Below are positions 1 to 8,033 of a DNA stretch of 64,000 nucleotides, in pieces. Under the pieces are notes generated by a model. It searched no databases. It saw nothing but the letters and a program-made list of their open reading frames with translations, and was not told where the DNA came from. Within the stretch, counting starts at the first letter, position 1; every line of letters starts with the position of its first letter. Location of the stretch: the NCBI RefSeq assembly GCF_900156465.1, contig NZ_LT707064.1, positions 2,020,001 through 2,084,000 of the forward strand, read 5' to 3'. The position numbers and the translations under genes are program-made. This DNA is from Pseudomonas sp. 7SR1. GTDB taxonomy: Bacteria; Pseudomonadota; Gammaproteobacteria; Pseudomonadales; Pseudomonadaceae.

Positions 1-512
1 CCCAGGTCGATGCCCTGGCCATCGCCATCGGCACCAGCCACGGCGCCTACAAGTTCACCAAGCCGCCTACCGGTGACGTGTTGGCGATCGACCGCATCAA
101 GGAAATCCACAAGCGCATCCCCAACACCCACCTGGTGATGCACGGTTCGTCCTCGGTGCCTCAGGAATGGCTGGCGATCATCAACCAGTACGGCGGCGAC
201 ATCAAGGAAACCTACGGCGTGCCGGTTGAAGAGATCGTCGAAGGCATCAAGCACGGCGTGCGCAAGGTCAACATCGACACCGACCTGCGCCTGGCCTCCA
301 CCGGTGCCATGCGCCGCCTGATGGCAACCAATCCGAGCGAATTCGACCCACGCAAATTCCTCGGCGCCACCGTCACCGCCATGCGTGACGTGTGCATCGC
401 CCGTTACGAAGCGTTCGGCACCGCCGGCAATGCTTCGAAGATCAAGCCGATCTCCCTGGAAGGCATGTACCAGCGTTACCTGAAGGGTGAGTTGAACGCC
501 AAGGTCAATTGA
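1..512 (+). CDS. fba: Fructose-1,6-bisphosphate aldolase, class II (3' part)
   Basis: This is the C-terminal half of a class II (metal-dependent) fructose-bisphosphate aldolase, which interconverts fructose-1,6-bisphosphate with dihydroxyacetone phosphate and glyceraldehyde-3-phosphate in the cytosol. The reading frame is open from base 3 and begins inside the protein with the conserved stretch [13 protein letters not shown], whose histidine is a family zinc ligand. VMHGSSSVP and [10 protein letters not shown], which bind metal and phosphate, follow. About 170 codons are present of an expected 350 or so; the start lies before the window. A strong terminator follows the stop codon. Identification rests on recognised family motifs. 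Confidence 0.95.
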   Translation, partial: QVDALAIAIGTSHGAYKFTKPPTGDVLAIDRIKEIHKRIPNTHLVMHGSSSVPQEWLAIINQYGGDIKETYGVPVEEIVEGIKHGVRKVNIDTDLRLASTGAMRRLMATNPSEFDPRKFLGATVTAMRDVCIARYEAFGTAGNASKIKPISLEGMYQRYLKGELNAKVN

Positions 513-526
513 GGCTTCAGTGGTGA

Positions 527-554
527 GAAAACCCGCAGTGATGCGGGTTTTTTT
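527..554 (+). terminator. Rho-independent terminator after fba
   Basis: A short stem with arms ACCCGCA and TGCGGGT is preceded by an A-run and followed by an uninterrupted T-run, 15 bases after the fba stop codon. The A-run on the other side may let it also end transcription of the leftward inhibitor gene at 567 to 836. Confidence 0.85.
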
Positions 555-566
555 ATGATTGCTGGC

Positions 567-836
567 TTAGCTGCAGGTAAAGCCTTTGATCTTGCCTTCC
601 TGATCCACCGTGATGCTGAGACGATTCTTGTTTAAATCCTTGGTAAAAAAGATGCCACCTGGAGTGGTGCTTCTTACAGCATCTGCCCCGGCTTTGGCTT
701 TGGCGTCATTCTCTGTGCTGGAATCGAATGTCTTGCCGACAAGATCCTTGACCAGCGTTTCATCGCAAGCGGCTTGGGCATGAGCGGCGGTGCTGAGCAG
801 CAAGGCCGATACCAGGTTGAATAATCTGTGGCTCAT
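567..836 (-). CDS. Small secreted protein, peptidase inhibitor I78-like
   Basis: An 89-residue protein starting MSHRLFNLVSALLLSTAAHA, a clear signal peptide with an AxA cleavage site near residue 20. The mature part begins and ends with cysteine and carries RLSITVDQEGKIKGFTC at its end, resembling the I78 (elastase-inhibitor-like) family pattern of a short beta domain closed by one disulfide. The start at 836 was chosen because AAGGAG lies 10 bases upstream and the signal peptide begins there; an in-frame upstream ATG at 917 would bury it. The role is inferred: a periplasmic or secreted protease inhibitor. I78 assignment is moderate, and a generic small exported protein is the alternative. 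Confidence 0.7.
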   Translation of the reverse strand: MSHRLFNLVSALLLSTAAHAQAACDETLVKDLVGKTFDSSTENDAKAKAGADAVRSTTPGGIFFTKDLNKNRLSITVDQEGKIKGFTCS

Positions 837-1239
837 GGTAGCTAAACTCCTTTTTATGGGGGCCTCCATCGAAGGAATGCTCCAGGCGTTATATGGTCTG
901 TACGACGCGATAGTCATGCTGCGTTGAACAACATGACCTCGGTTTTCGATGACTTTCCGTACAAATCTAAGCTACTGCGCCCAGTTGTTTGAAACTACTG
1001 TCATAGATAACAGTTTTTTATGGGGATTTGGGCTTTGCGTCTGTGGTACCCGCCCGGGTGATTACAGCATTAGGAGGGGCGTGCCCTCTGGCTACTGTAG
1101 GAAATGACAGTTTTTATAACTTTTAAGATGGATTGATTCTTCTTGTTCCCCATTTGCAGCGTATCGCCGCTCCAGCTTTACTTCGGACGTTAATCCTAGC
1201 CCGTTAACCACGTTGGCCGAACGCAGGCTTTGTGCAGTG

Positions 1240-1470
1240 GGCATCCTGCCATGGATGATGGGATAGCTGCGCTGGGCCATGGATGGCCCTTCGCAGCGGG
1301 TCCTCGGAGCAAGGCCGGAGTGAGGGCGCACCGAGCCTGGGCGAGGTGCCGAGTGGTGGGACAAAAGCGCTTTGGTTGCTTTCGCGCTTTTCGAAAGTGA
1401 CCCGCTGTAAGAACGGAACCGTCAGCAGCCCCGTTATCGCGGCAATGGACGTACACACGGTACCTGTCTA
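1240..1470. repeat. Dispersed Pseudomonas intergenic repeat (non-coding)
   Basis: The 570-base gap between the I78-like gene and the lyase pair contains a block with GGACAAAAGCGCTTTGG, then GAAAGTGACCCGCTGTAAG. I recognise this as a sequence family that recurs in intergenic regions of fluorescens-group genomes and is often mis-annotated as small ORFs. Open frames exist on both strands here but overlap one another and show no ribosome binding site. In the remainder, 920 to 1240, I see nothing definable beyond promoter-like AT-rich stretches. The identification is from memory, not from a search. Confidence 0.5.
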
Positions 1471-1484
1471 TCGAAAGCACCCGA

Positions 1485-2153
1485 TCAAGTGTTGTGATCG
1501 ATATCCAGCTTGCTGAACGTCACTTTTCCGCCTTCGCTGGTATAGCCCGTGTTGTCCTGCACGTAGACACCGGCCTTGAAATACAACGGTTTGACGCGCC
1601 AGGCGCCGCCGACGGTGGTGTACCAGCTATACCCGGCGGCGGTGATGCCCAGGTCGCCGGTGCGGTCGAGGTGCAATCGGTAGGAAAAGGACCGATCGAG
1701 GGCTATGCCCGTGGCAATGGTGATGACCCGGCCCTCGTCGTCATCGGGGCGCATGCGCACCTTGGCGACAATATTTCCGGTTTTGCTGTCGTCCTTGTAT
1801 TGGTATTCCAGCTTCACCATGGGCTTGTTGCTGTCCTTGGCGTGGATCTGGCCAATCACGACCTTGCCGCTGCTGGGGACCTGGTTGACGGCCAGCGTCG
1901 CGCTCAATTTATTGTCGGCCTCGGGGAACAGCCAGTTGCGCAAGGTGCCGTCTCTATAGGTCTCTCGCAATTCGCTGCGCGGATAGACGGCATTTTCAGT
2001 CTTGGTGCCGGTGACGGGCGACCAGAAATACACCGTGCTGCCTTCGGAGTTGAAGTACTTATTCTGGAACCCATCCACCAGCCGTGGTGTTTCGATGGTT
2101 TTCGGCGGGCTGCCTTCGGGAATGCTCAAGTTCCAGGTTGCAAGATCGACCAT
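1485..2153 (-). CDS. Polysaccharide lyase family 7 (alginate lyase), copy 2
   Basis: A 222-residue single-domain PL7 protein. It shows the three family signatures in order: RSELRE near residue 59, GQIH near residue 101 and YFKAGVYVQ near residue 190, which together form the alginate-binding groove with the catalytic His and Tyr. PL7 enzymes cleave alginate by beta-elimination. No signal peptide is visible (it starts MVDLATWNLS), so it is probably cytoplasmic or released only on lysis. It is about 74% identical by eye to the neighbouring copy at 2405 to 3073 (165 of 222 positions), so the two are a tandem duplication. A 251-base spacer separates them. Confidence 0.85.
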   Translation of the reverse strand: MVDLATWNLSIPEGSPPKTIETPRLVDGFQNKYFNSEGSTVYFWSPVTGTKTENAVYPRSELRETYRDGTLRNWLFPEADNKLSATLAVNQVPSSGKVVIGQIHAKDSNKPMVKLEYQYKDDSKTGNIVAKVRMRPDDDEGRVITIATGIALDRSFSYRLHLDRTGDLGITAAGYSWYTTVGGAWRVKPLYFKAGVYVQDNTGYTSEGGKVTFSKLDIDHNT

Positions 2154-2404
2154 GTGCGGATCCCTCTACAGAGTAAAAAAGTTGCAAGACCTAGCCGAAG
2201 CCTCTAATTCGAGCTTTTCAGATGACTGGATGATGCGCGGGGTGACTTTTTCCTGTCCGTCAGAGTGGCCCTGGCCGATTTTGTGCCCGAGAAGCATGAC
2301 CGTTGGTCGGCCAGGCTGAAAATTTTTTGAACGATGGCCCTATGGCATCTGTCGCTTGGTCGCCTCGCACAGGCAGCGTTCCCTGCTGCTGTGCCCCGTG
2401 AAAG

Positions 2405-3073
2405 TCAGATGTTGTGTTGGATTTCCAGCAGGCTGAACGTCACTTTTCCGCCTTCGGTGGTGTAGCCGGTGTTGTCCTGGACATACGCGCCGGCCTTGAA
2501 ATACAGCGGTTTGACTTTCCAGCTCGGGTCGATGGTGGTTCGCCAGCTATAGCCCGCTGCGCTGATCCCCAGTGCACCCTTCGGGCTGAGGTGAATCTGG
2601 TAGGAAAAGTTGCGGTCGAGCTTTACGCCCGTGGCAATGGTGATGACCTGGCCTGTTTCGTCGTCGGGACGCATGCGTACCTTGGCGACGATGTTGCCCG
2701 TGGAGCTGTAGGTCTTGTACTGGTATTCCAGCTTGACCATGGGGCTGTTGCTGTCCTTGGTATGGATCTGGCCAATCACGATCTTGCCGGTGCTGGGCAC
2801 CTGGTTGACGGCCAGGGTCGCGCGCAGCTTGTTATCCGCCGCCGAGTACAGCCAGTTGCGCAAGGTGCCATCGCTGTAGGTTTCCCGCAGTTCGCTGCGC
2901 GGGTAGATCGCGTTGGCGGTCGTGCTGCCGGTGACCGGAGCCCAGAAGAACGCAACACCGGTTTCGGCGTTGAAGTACTGGTCCTTGAACCCTTGCGCCA
3001 GGCGTGGGGTTTCGATGGTGATTGCTGGGCTACCTTCGGGGATGCTCAGGTTCCAGGTGTTAAGGTCAATCAT
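2405..3073 (-). CDS. Polysaccharide lyase family 7 (alginate lyase), copy 1
   Basis: A 222-residue PL7 alginate lyase, upstream partner of the copy at 1485 to 2153 and collinear with it without gaps. RSELRE, GQIH and YFKAGAYVQ are all intact, so both copies look catalytically competent. Like its paralogue it begins MIDLNTWNLSIPEG with no export signal. The gene is divergent from the REC-PAS-GGDEF-EAL gene at 3392, with a 318-base spacer that must hold both promoters. A link between alginate cleavage and c-di-GMP turnover is suggested only by adjacency. Confidence 0.85.
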   Translation of the reverse strand: MIDLNTWNLSIPEGSPAITIETPRLAQGFKDQYFNAETGVAFFWAPVTGSTTANAIYPRSELRETYSDGTLRNWLYSAADNKLRATLAVNQVPSTGKIVIGQIHTKDSNSPMVKLEYQYKTYSSTGNIVAKVRMRPDDETGQVITIATGVKLDRNFSYQIHLSPKGALGISAAGYSWRTTIDPSWKVKPLYFKAGAYVQDNTGYTTEGGKVTFSLLEIQHNI

Positions 3074-3391
3074 GTTCAGATCCTGTCGTTAAAAAAAATG
3101 TGCACGCCACCGCGAAGGCTCTAACCCGCGCGTTCGGGGCGCCCTGATAACACCGGAATGAGCTTTTTGTGGTTTGTTCGGCGGATGTTTGACGTCAATA
3201 GTGCGTCGCTGAGGTCTATTGCAGTTTCTGTGCCTGAGGCGGGTGACCGTTAGTCGGCTATTTCGGGCTTTGTCAGGATGATGGCGTGATGACAGCTACT
3301 GCTTTTCATAAACCCGGTCTAGAGTGAGATCACAGTAATTTGTCCGTTTTGCTACTGAAAACGGACATGGCGCCCCGATAAGAGAAGCAGC

Positions 3392-5515
3392 ATGGAATGC
3401 GTGCAACCTACGCTTGGTGAAGAGAACTCTGTCCTTCTGGTTGTTGATGATTACCCTGAAAACCTGATCAGCATGCGTGCATTGTTGCAGCGTCAGGATT
3501 GGCAGGTCATGACCGCGTCCTCGGGTGTCGAGGCCCTTAATCTGCTGCTTGAACACGACATCGATCTGGTGCTGCTGGATGTGCAGATGCCGGACATGGA
3601 CGGGTTCGAGGTGGCGCGCCTGATGCGTGGCAGCCAGCGTACGCGGCTTACGCCGATTATCTTCCTGACCGCCAACGAGCAGTCCCAGGATGCGGTGATC
3701 AAGGGTTACGCCAGTGGCGCCGTGGACTACCTGTTCAAACCCTTCGACCCACAGATCCTCAAGCCCAAGGTTCACGCCTTGCTGGAGCACCAGCGCAATC
3801 GACGGGCCTTGCAGCGCCTGAGCCAGGACCTGGAGGCGGCCCGGGCATTCAACGCCTCGGTGCTGGATAACGCCGCGGAAGGTATCCTGGTGGTGGATGA
3901 AGACGGCTGCATTCGCTTCGTCAATCCGTCGGCCTGTCGCCTGCTCAATGCCACCGCCGAGCAATTGCAGGGCACGCCGTTCCTGGACTATCTGCAGAAG
4001 CCGCACATTCCCCAGTGGGCCGATTCCGACATCCACGTCGCTTATTGCCGAGGCCAGACCTGGCGCCTGCACGATGCGGTATTGCGTACGGCTCCCGGCC
4101 AGCAGGTGTCGGTGGCGTTGTCCTGCGCACCGTTGCCTTCGGAGCAGAAAGCCATGGTGGTGACTCTCCAGGACATGTCGGTGGTCCGCCACTTGCACCA
4201 GCAACTCGAATTCCAGGCCGTCACGGACCCGTTGACCGGTCTGCTCAACCGCAGAGGGTTCTATCAGACCGCCGAGAACCTGCTGATGCGCAGCGAGCGC
4301 CTGGAGAGCAACTGGGTGCTGTTATACCTGGATCTCGATGGCTTCAAGCGCGTCAACGATTCCCTGGGCCACGATGCCGGTGACCGGGTGCTGCGCTGGG
4401 TGTCGGAACAGTTGAAGGCGTGCCTGCGGCCGTTCGACATCCTGGCGCGGCTCGGTGGCGATGAGTTCACGGCCTTGCTGGATCTGGAGCACCCGGAGCA
4501 GGCCGCCAAGATTGCCGAGAAGCTCATCGAGCGTGTCTCGATCTGCCAGCAGATCGAAGGCATGGATGTGACCCTGGGAGCCAGCATCGGTATCGCGACG
4601 TACCCGGACTGCGGTGCCAACCTGGATGGCCTGTTGCGGGCTTCCGACATCGCCATGTACGAGGCCAAGCGTGCCGGTCGCCAGCAATACCGTTTCTATG
4701 ATCATGAAATGAACGGGCGCGCCCGGTCCCGGCTGATGCTCGAGGAAAGCGTGCGTTCGGCCATCGAGAACCGTGACTTCAATATGGTCTACCAGCCCCA
4801 GGTCAGCATCGGCGATGGACGTATCCGCGGCTTCGAGGCGCTGTTGCGCTGGCAGCACCCGAGCGTCGGCGATGTTCCGCCGGGCCTGTTCCTGCCGTTG
4901 CTGGAGGAGGCGCGACTGATCAGCCGGCTGGGCAGCTGGATCTACCATCGCAGCGCGGCCCAGCGCAAAGTCTGGGAGCGGCTGTTCGCCGACGACCTGG
5001 TGCTGGGAGTGAGCCTGAGCAGCACCCAGTTCGGCATGCCGAACCTGGTGACCGAGTTGCGCCAGGTGCTGGAGCGCCATGCCTTGAAACCCCGACAACT
5101 GGAAGTCGAGGTGACCGAAGACGCGCTGATGCGCAACCCTGACGAAACCAACAAGCAATTGCGCCTGCTGCGTCATCTCGGCGTGCGGGTGGCGCTGGAT
5201 GACTTCGGTTCGGGCCCCTGCTCGTTGACCCACCTGCGCGACCTCGAACTCGATACGCTCAAGCTGGATCGGCACCTGATCGCCCGATTACCGGACTCAC
5301 CCCGGGATGCGGCCCTGGCTGCCTCGGTGATCGACCTGTGCTCGCAGTTGGGCTTGCGGGTGATCGCCGAAGGCGTGGAAACCGTGGAACAATATCGCTG
5401 GCTGCAAGCCCACGGCTGTGAATATGTGCAGGGCTTCCTCGTAGCGCGGCCCTTGATGGCCGAAGACACCGACGTCTTCGCCAAACCGTTCGACTGGAGC
5501 GCGGTGCAGGCTTGA
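3392..5515 (+). CDS. Response regulator with PAS, GGDEF and EAL domains
   Basis: A 707-residue cytoplasmic signalling protein. Residues 12 to 130 are a receiver domain with phospho-acceptor Asp63 (LLDVQMP) and the K of FKPF. A PAS domain covers about 150 to 270. A GGDEF domain has intact GGDEF at 355 to 359 and an RPFD inhibitory site (346 to 349) five residues before it. An EAL domain starts around 470 with EAL at 482 to 484. Most phosphodiesterase metal ligands are kept (EVTED, DDFG, LKLDR, AEGVET, QGFL), but the usual Asn of the VNLS segment is Ser541 (VSLSS). It probably responds to a partner kinase by making or breaking c-di-GMP; no kinase gene is adjacent. The net activity cannot be read from sequence. 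Confidence 0.93.
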   Translation: MECVQPTLGEENSVLLVVDDYPENLISMRALLQRQDWQVMTASSGVEALNLLLEHDIDLVLLDVQMPDMDGFEVARLMRGSQRTRLTPIIFLTANEQSQDAVIKGYASGAVDYLFKPFDPQILKPKVHALLEHQRNRRALQRLSQDLEAARAFNASVLDNAAEGILVVDEDGCIRFVNPSACRLLNATAEQLQGTPFLDYLQKPHIPQWADSDIHVAYCRGQTWRLHDAVLRTAPGQQVSVALSCAPLPSEQKAMVVTLQDMSVVRHLHQQLEFQAVTDPLTGLLNRRGFYQTAENLLMRSERLESNWVLLYLDLDGFKRVNDSLGHDAGDRVLRWVSEQLKACLRPFDILARLGGDEFTALLDLEHPEQAAKIAEKLIERVSICQQIEGMDVTLGASIGIATYPDCGANLDGLLRASDIAMYEAKRAGRQQYRFYDHEMNGRARSRLMLEESVRSAIENRDFNMVYQPQVSIGDGRIRGFEALLRWQHPSVGDVPPGLFLPLLEEARLISRLGSWIYHRSAAQRKVWERLFADDLVLGVSLSSTQFGMPNLVTELRQVLERHALKPRQLEVEVTEDALMRNPDETNKQLRLLRHLGVRVALDDFGSGPCSLTHLRDLELDTLKLDRHLIARLPDSPRDAALAASVIDLCSQLGLRVIAEGVETVEQYRWLQAHGCEYVQGFLVARPLMAEDTDVFAKPFDWSAVQA

Positions 5516-5556
5516 ATTCGCTACACTGACGGCCTTTTTCGACTGTCTTGCCACCG

Positions 5557-6060
5557 ATGATTTCGCTCAAATACCTCCAGGCCTACCCCGCGGCCCTGCA
5601 AGCCCAGGTGCAGCAATTGATTGCCCAGGATCGCCTGGGGGATTACCTGCACCAGCGCTATCCCGGCCGGCATCAGATCCAGAGCGACAAGGCCCTTTAC
5701 GGCTACGCGCTGGACCTCAAGCAGCAATATCTGCGTAATGCGCCGGCCATCGACAAGGTGCTGTTCGACAATCGCCTGGATCTCACCCACCGTGCCCTCG
5801 GGCTGCACACTACGGTGTCCCGCGTGCAAGGCAGCAAGCTCAAGGCCAGGAAGGAAATCCGCATCGCTTCGCTGTTCAAGGAGGCGGCGCCCCAATTCCT
5901 GAAAATGATCGTGGTGCACGAACTGGCTCATTTCAAGGAGTCCGACCACAACAAGGCGTTCTACCAGCTCTGTGAATACATGTTGCCGGGTTACCATCAG
6001 TTGGAGTTCGACTTGCGGGTATACCTGACCTGGCGCGACCTGCAATCAGCCAAGGAATGA
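5557..6060 (+). CDS. YgjP-like zinc metallopeptidase
   Basis: A 167-residue protein of the YgjP/DUF45 family of small soluble gluzincin-type metallopeptidases. The zinc motif HELAH is at residues 121 to 125, with a third histidine at 131 (ESDHNKAF). The first half, with repeated basic and aromatic residues, matches the family's antiparallel sheet. The start ATG at 5557 is preferred over a TTG nine bases earlier. No signal peptide is present. It is followed four bases later by the small wHTH gene, so the two are probably co-transcribed. The substrate is unknown. Confidence 0.82.
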   Translation: MISLKYLQAYPAALQAQVQQLIAQDRLGDYLHQRYPGRHQIQSDKALYGYALDLKQQYLRNAPAIDKVLFDNRLDLTHRALGLHTTVSRVQGSKLKARKEIRIASLFKEAAPQFLKMIVVHELAHFKESDHNKAFYQLCEYMLPGYHQLEFDLRVYLTWRDLQSAKE

Positions 6061-6064
6061 CCGG

Positions 6065-6361
6065 ATGGACGTCAGCAAGACCAAAAGCAGTTTCTATCGC
6101 CGCCTGTATGTGGCCTACCTGATCGATAGTGGGGTGGCCAGCAACATTCCGGCGCTCACCGACGCCACCGGCATGCCGCGACGCACGGCCCAGGACACCG
6201 TCGCAGCGCTGGCGGACCTGGACATCGTGTGTGAGTTCGAACAGGAGAAGGGCGCCCGCAACCATGCCGGGCATTATCGGATCCGTGATTGGGGGGCGAT
6301 TGATCGGCGCTGGATCGAGGCGAACCTGCAGCGGATCAAGGCGGTGCTCGAGTATCCCTGA
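6065..6361 (+). CDS. Small winged-helix DNA-binding protein
   Basis: A 98-residue hypothetical protein whose middle, IPALTDATGMPRRTAQDTVAAL (about 28 to 50), has the shape of a helix-turn-helix with a recognition helix. The C-terminal half reads like a wing and tail (GHYRIRDWGAIDRRWI). It is typical of small wHTH proteins conserved in pseudomonads without assigned function. It starts four bases after the YgjP-like gene, implying one transcript. It may regulate its own operon, but no operator is evident. Confidence 0.7.
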   Translation: MDVSKTKSSFYRRLYVAYLIDSGVASNIPALTDATGMPRRTAQDTVAALADLDIVCEFEQEKGARNHAGHYRIRDWGAIDRRWIEANLQRIKAVLEYP

Positions 6362-6388
6362 TGGTGGTGTGATGTCTTGGGCTGGCCC

Positions 6389-6471
6389 TATCGCGAGCAA
6401 GCCCTTCACATTGATCTTCAGACGCACGATCGAGGTACAACGTAGCCCCCCCCGTGGGCTTGCTCGCGAAG
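6389..6471. repeat. REP-type palindrome pair (degenerate)
   Basis: Two facing copies of the REP core (TCGCGAGCAAGC and GCTTGCTCGCGA) lie between the convergent wHTH and elaA genes. The outer parts are decayed compared with other copies in the window. Confidence 0.75.
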
Positions 6472-6474
6472 AGG

Positions 6475-6930
6475 TCAGCAGGGACGATGCATCCCGATGT
6501 GTGGAATACCATCCTCCAGATACTCCACGCCCACCACTTCAAACCCGTACCGTCCGTAATACCCCTGCAAATGCGCCTGGGCCGATAATGAGATCGGGAT
6601 GCCGGGCCAGTGTTTCTCGGCGTGTCTGAGGCCCTGTTCCATCAGTTGATGGCCCAACCCCCTGCCCCGTGATTCTGGCGCGATCACTACGCGTCCGATC
6701 ACCACGTCGCTGTTCTGCGAGTGGGGGTCGAGCAAGCGCAGGTAGGCCACCAGGTGGTTTTCCTGCCAAGCCATCAAATGACAGGTGTCGCCTGCCAGGT
6801 CCAGGCCGTCAACGTCCGGATAGGCGCAATTCTGCTCGACCACGAACACGTCGGCGCGCAGTTTCAAGATGGCGTACAGCTGTTCCTTGCTCAGGTCACT
6901 GTGGTGTTTGCAGACCCAATCGATATCCAT
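6475..6930 (-). CDS. elaA: ElaA-family GNAT acetyltransferase
   Basis: A 151-residue single-domain N-acetyltransferase of the ElaA type. The N-terminus LYAILKLRADVFVVEQ and the YPDVDGLDLAGDTCHL segment are characteristic of ElaA. The acetyl-CoA pyrophosphate loop is seen as RVVIAPESRGRGLGHQLM (about 80 to 97). Cytosolic; the acceptor substrate of this family is not established. It ends immediately beside the REP pair that separates it from the convergent wHTH gene, and it diverges from the binding-protein gene at 7187. Confidence 0.85.
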   Translation of the reverse strand: MDIDWVCKHHSDLSKEQLYAILKLRADVFVVEQNCAYPDVDGLDLAGDTCHLMAWQENHLVAYLRLLDPHSQNSDVVIGRVVIAPESRGRGLGHQLMEQGLRHAEKHWPGIPISLSAQAHLQGYYGRYGFEVVGVEYLEDGIPHIGMHRPC

Positions 6931-7186
6931 TTTTTTGAATTTCCTGAAGAAGCCGATGCCGATATTAAGCGCCCTTTCTTCGGAAGTCGCTTATCGGCGC
7001 GACCGAAAAAACTGTGACAAAGGCCAAAATGCCATCATTCATTTATCACGGCGTTGTCGCCTTTATGTAATCTTTTGGCAAGGCCTGCGCAGCGGCTTCA
7101 ATGAGCTAATGTTAGGACGCAGGTTGCTGACTGTTCCTGAGTTTCGGCTAAAAACACGGGCTTTGCACCCTTCAAGGATGTCTGGC

Positions 7187-7924
7187 ATGCCGCGATTGCA
7201 TCAAGCTCTTGTTTTGATCGGGTTGCTGTGGGTGGGCCAGGACGCCTTTGGGCAGAAACTGCGCCTGGTCGGCGATGGCTGGCCCCCCTTTACCGATTCC
7301 ACGCTGGTCAATGGAGGACTGGCGACCGACATTGTCAGCACCGCGCTGGCGCGTGCCGGCTATGCCAGTGAGTTCGAGCAGGTGCCCTGGGCCCGGGCGA
7401 TGCTGGGCATCAGCGAGGGTCGTTATGACGTGCTGGTCAACGCCTGGTACAGCGAGGAACGCACCCATATCGGCCGGTTCTCGGCCGAATACCTGGTTAA
7501 CCGGGTGCGCTTTCTCAAGCGCAAGGACGCTGCGGTCCAGTTCGACACGCTGCAACAGCTCTACGCCTATCCCATCGCCGTGGTTCGTGGTTATGCCTAC
7601 TCGAAGGCGTTCGACGAGGACTCGCAGATGCAGAAAGTCCCCGTGCACAACTTCGCGATGGCGGTGCGCATGCTGGCGGCCGACCGTGTGAAGCTGACCC
7701 TGGAAGACGAATATGTCGCCCGTTATTACCTGGCCCACGAATCCGCCAAGGTGCGTAACGCTGTCGAGTTCCTGCCCAAGCCACTGAGCGAGAACAGCCT
7801 GCATATCCTGGTCAGCCTGAAGAACCCGAACTATGAGCAGATCGTGGCGGGGTTCGATCGGGAGATCGCGGCGATGAAGGCGGATGGCAGTTACGCGCGG
7901 CTATTGAAGCAACATGGCATGTAG
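7187..7924 (+). CDS. Periplasmic solute-binding protein (SBP_bac_3 type)
   Basis: A 245-residue exported protein. The start MPRLHQALVLIGLLWVGQDA gives a signal peptide ending near residue 22, and AAGGA lies eight bases upstream, which favours 7187 over upstream ATGs. The body has the two-lobe pattern of amino-acid-type binding proteins: RLVGDGWPPFT near the start, GRYDVLVNAWYSEERTH in the middle and an ending of the type FDREIAAMKADGSYARLL. No permease or ATPase is adjacent, so it may serve another transporter or act as a sensor. The ligand is unknown. Confidence 0.82.
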   Translation: MPRLHQALVLIGLLWVGQDAFGQKLRLVGDGWPPFTDSTLVNGGLATDIVSTALARAGYASEFEQVPWARAMLGISEGRYDVLVNAWYSEERTHIGRFSAEYLVNRVRFLKRKDAAVQFDTLQQLYAYPIAVVRGYAYSKAFDEDSQMQKVPVHNFAMAVRMLAADRVKLTLEDEYVARYYLAHESAKVRNAVEFLPKPLSENSLHILVSLKNPNYEQIVAGFDREIAAMKADGSYARLLKQHGM

Positions 7925-7945
7925 TGACGGGCTACTGATGGCTTG

Positions 7946-8010
7946 TCCCAAGCAGGCTCGCTCCCGCATCTGGAATGCATACCGTTGCAGGAGCGAGCTT
8001 GCTCGCGATG
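7946..8010. repeat. REP-type palindrome pair
   Basis: Facing cores AGCAGGCTCGCTCCCGC and AGGAGCGAGCTTGCTCGCGAT form an inverted pair at the convergent end of the binding-protein and yccS-like genes. It may act as a bidirectional stop or mRNA-stabilising hairpin. Confidence 0.8.
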
Positions 8011-8033
8011 AGGACGCTCAGACACCGTATGCC

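Noticed and set aside
1092..1516. Overlapping short ORFs on both strands near 1.2 kb
   Set aside because: They lie in a dispersed Pseudomonas intergenic repeat, overlap each other in several frames and lack ribosome binding sites.
1485..3073. The alginate lyase pair as a mobile island
   Set aside because: Base composition and codon use match the flanks and no integrase, att repeat or IS is present; tandem duplication explains the pair.
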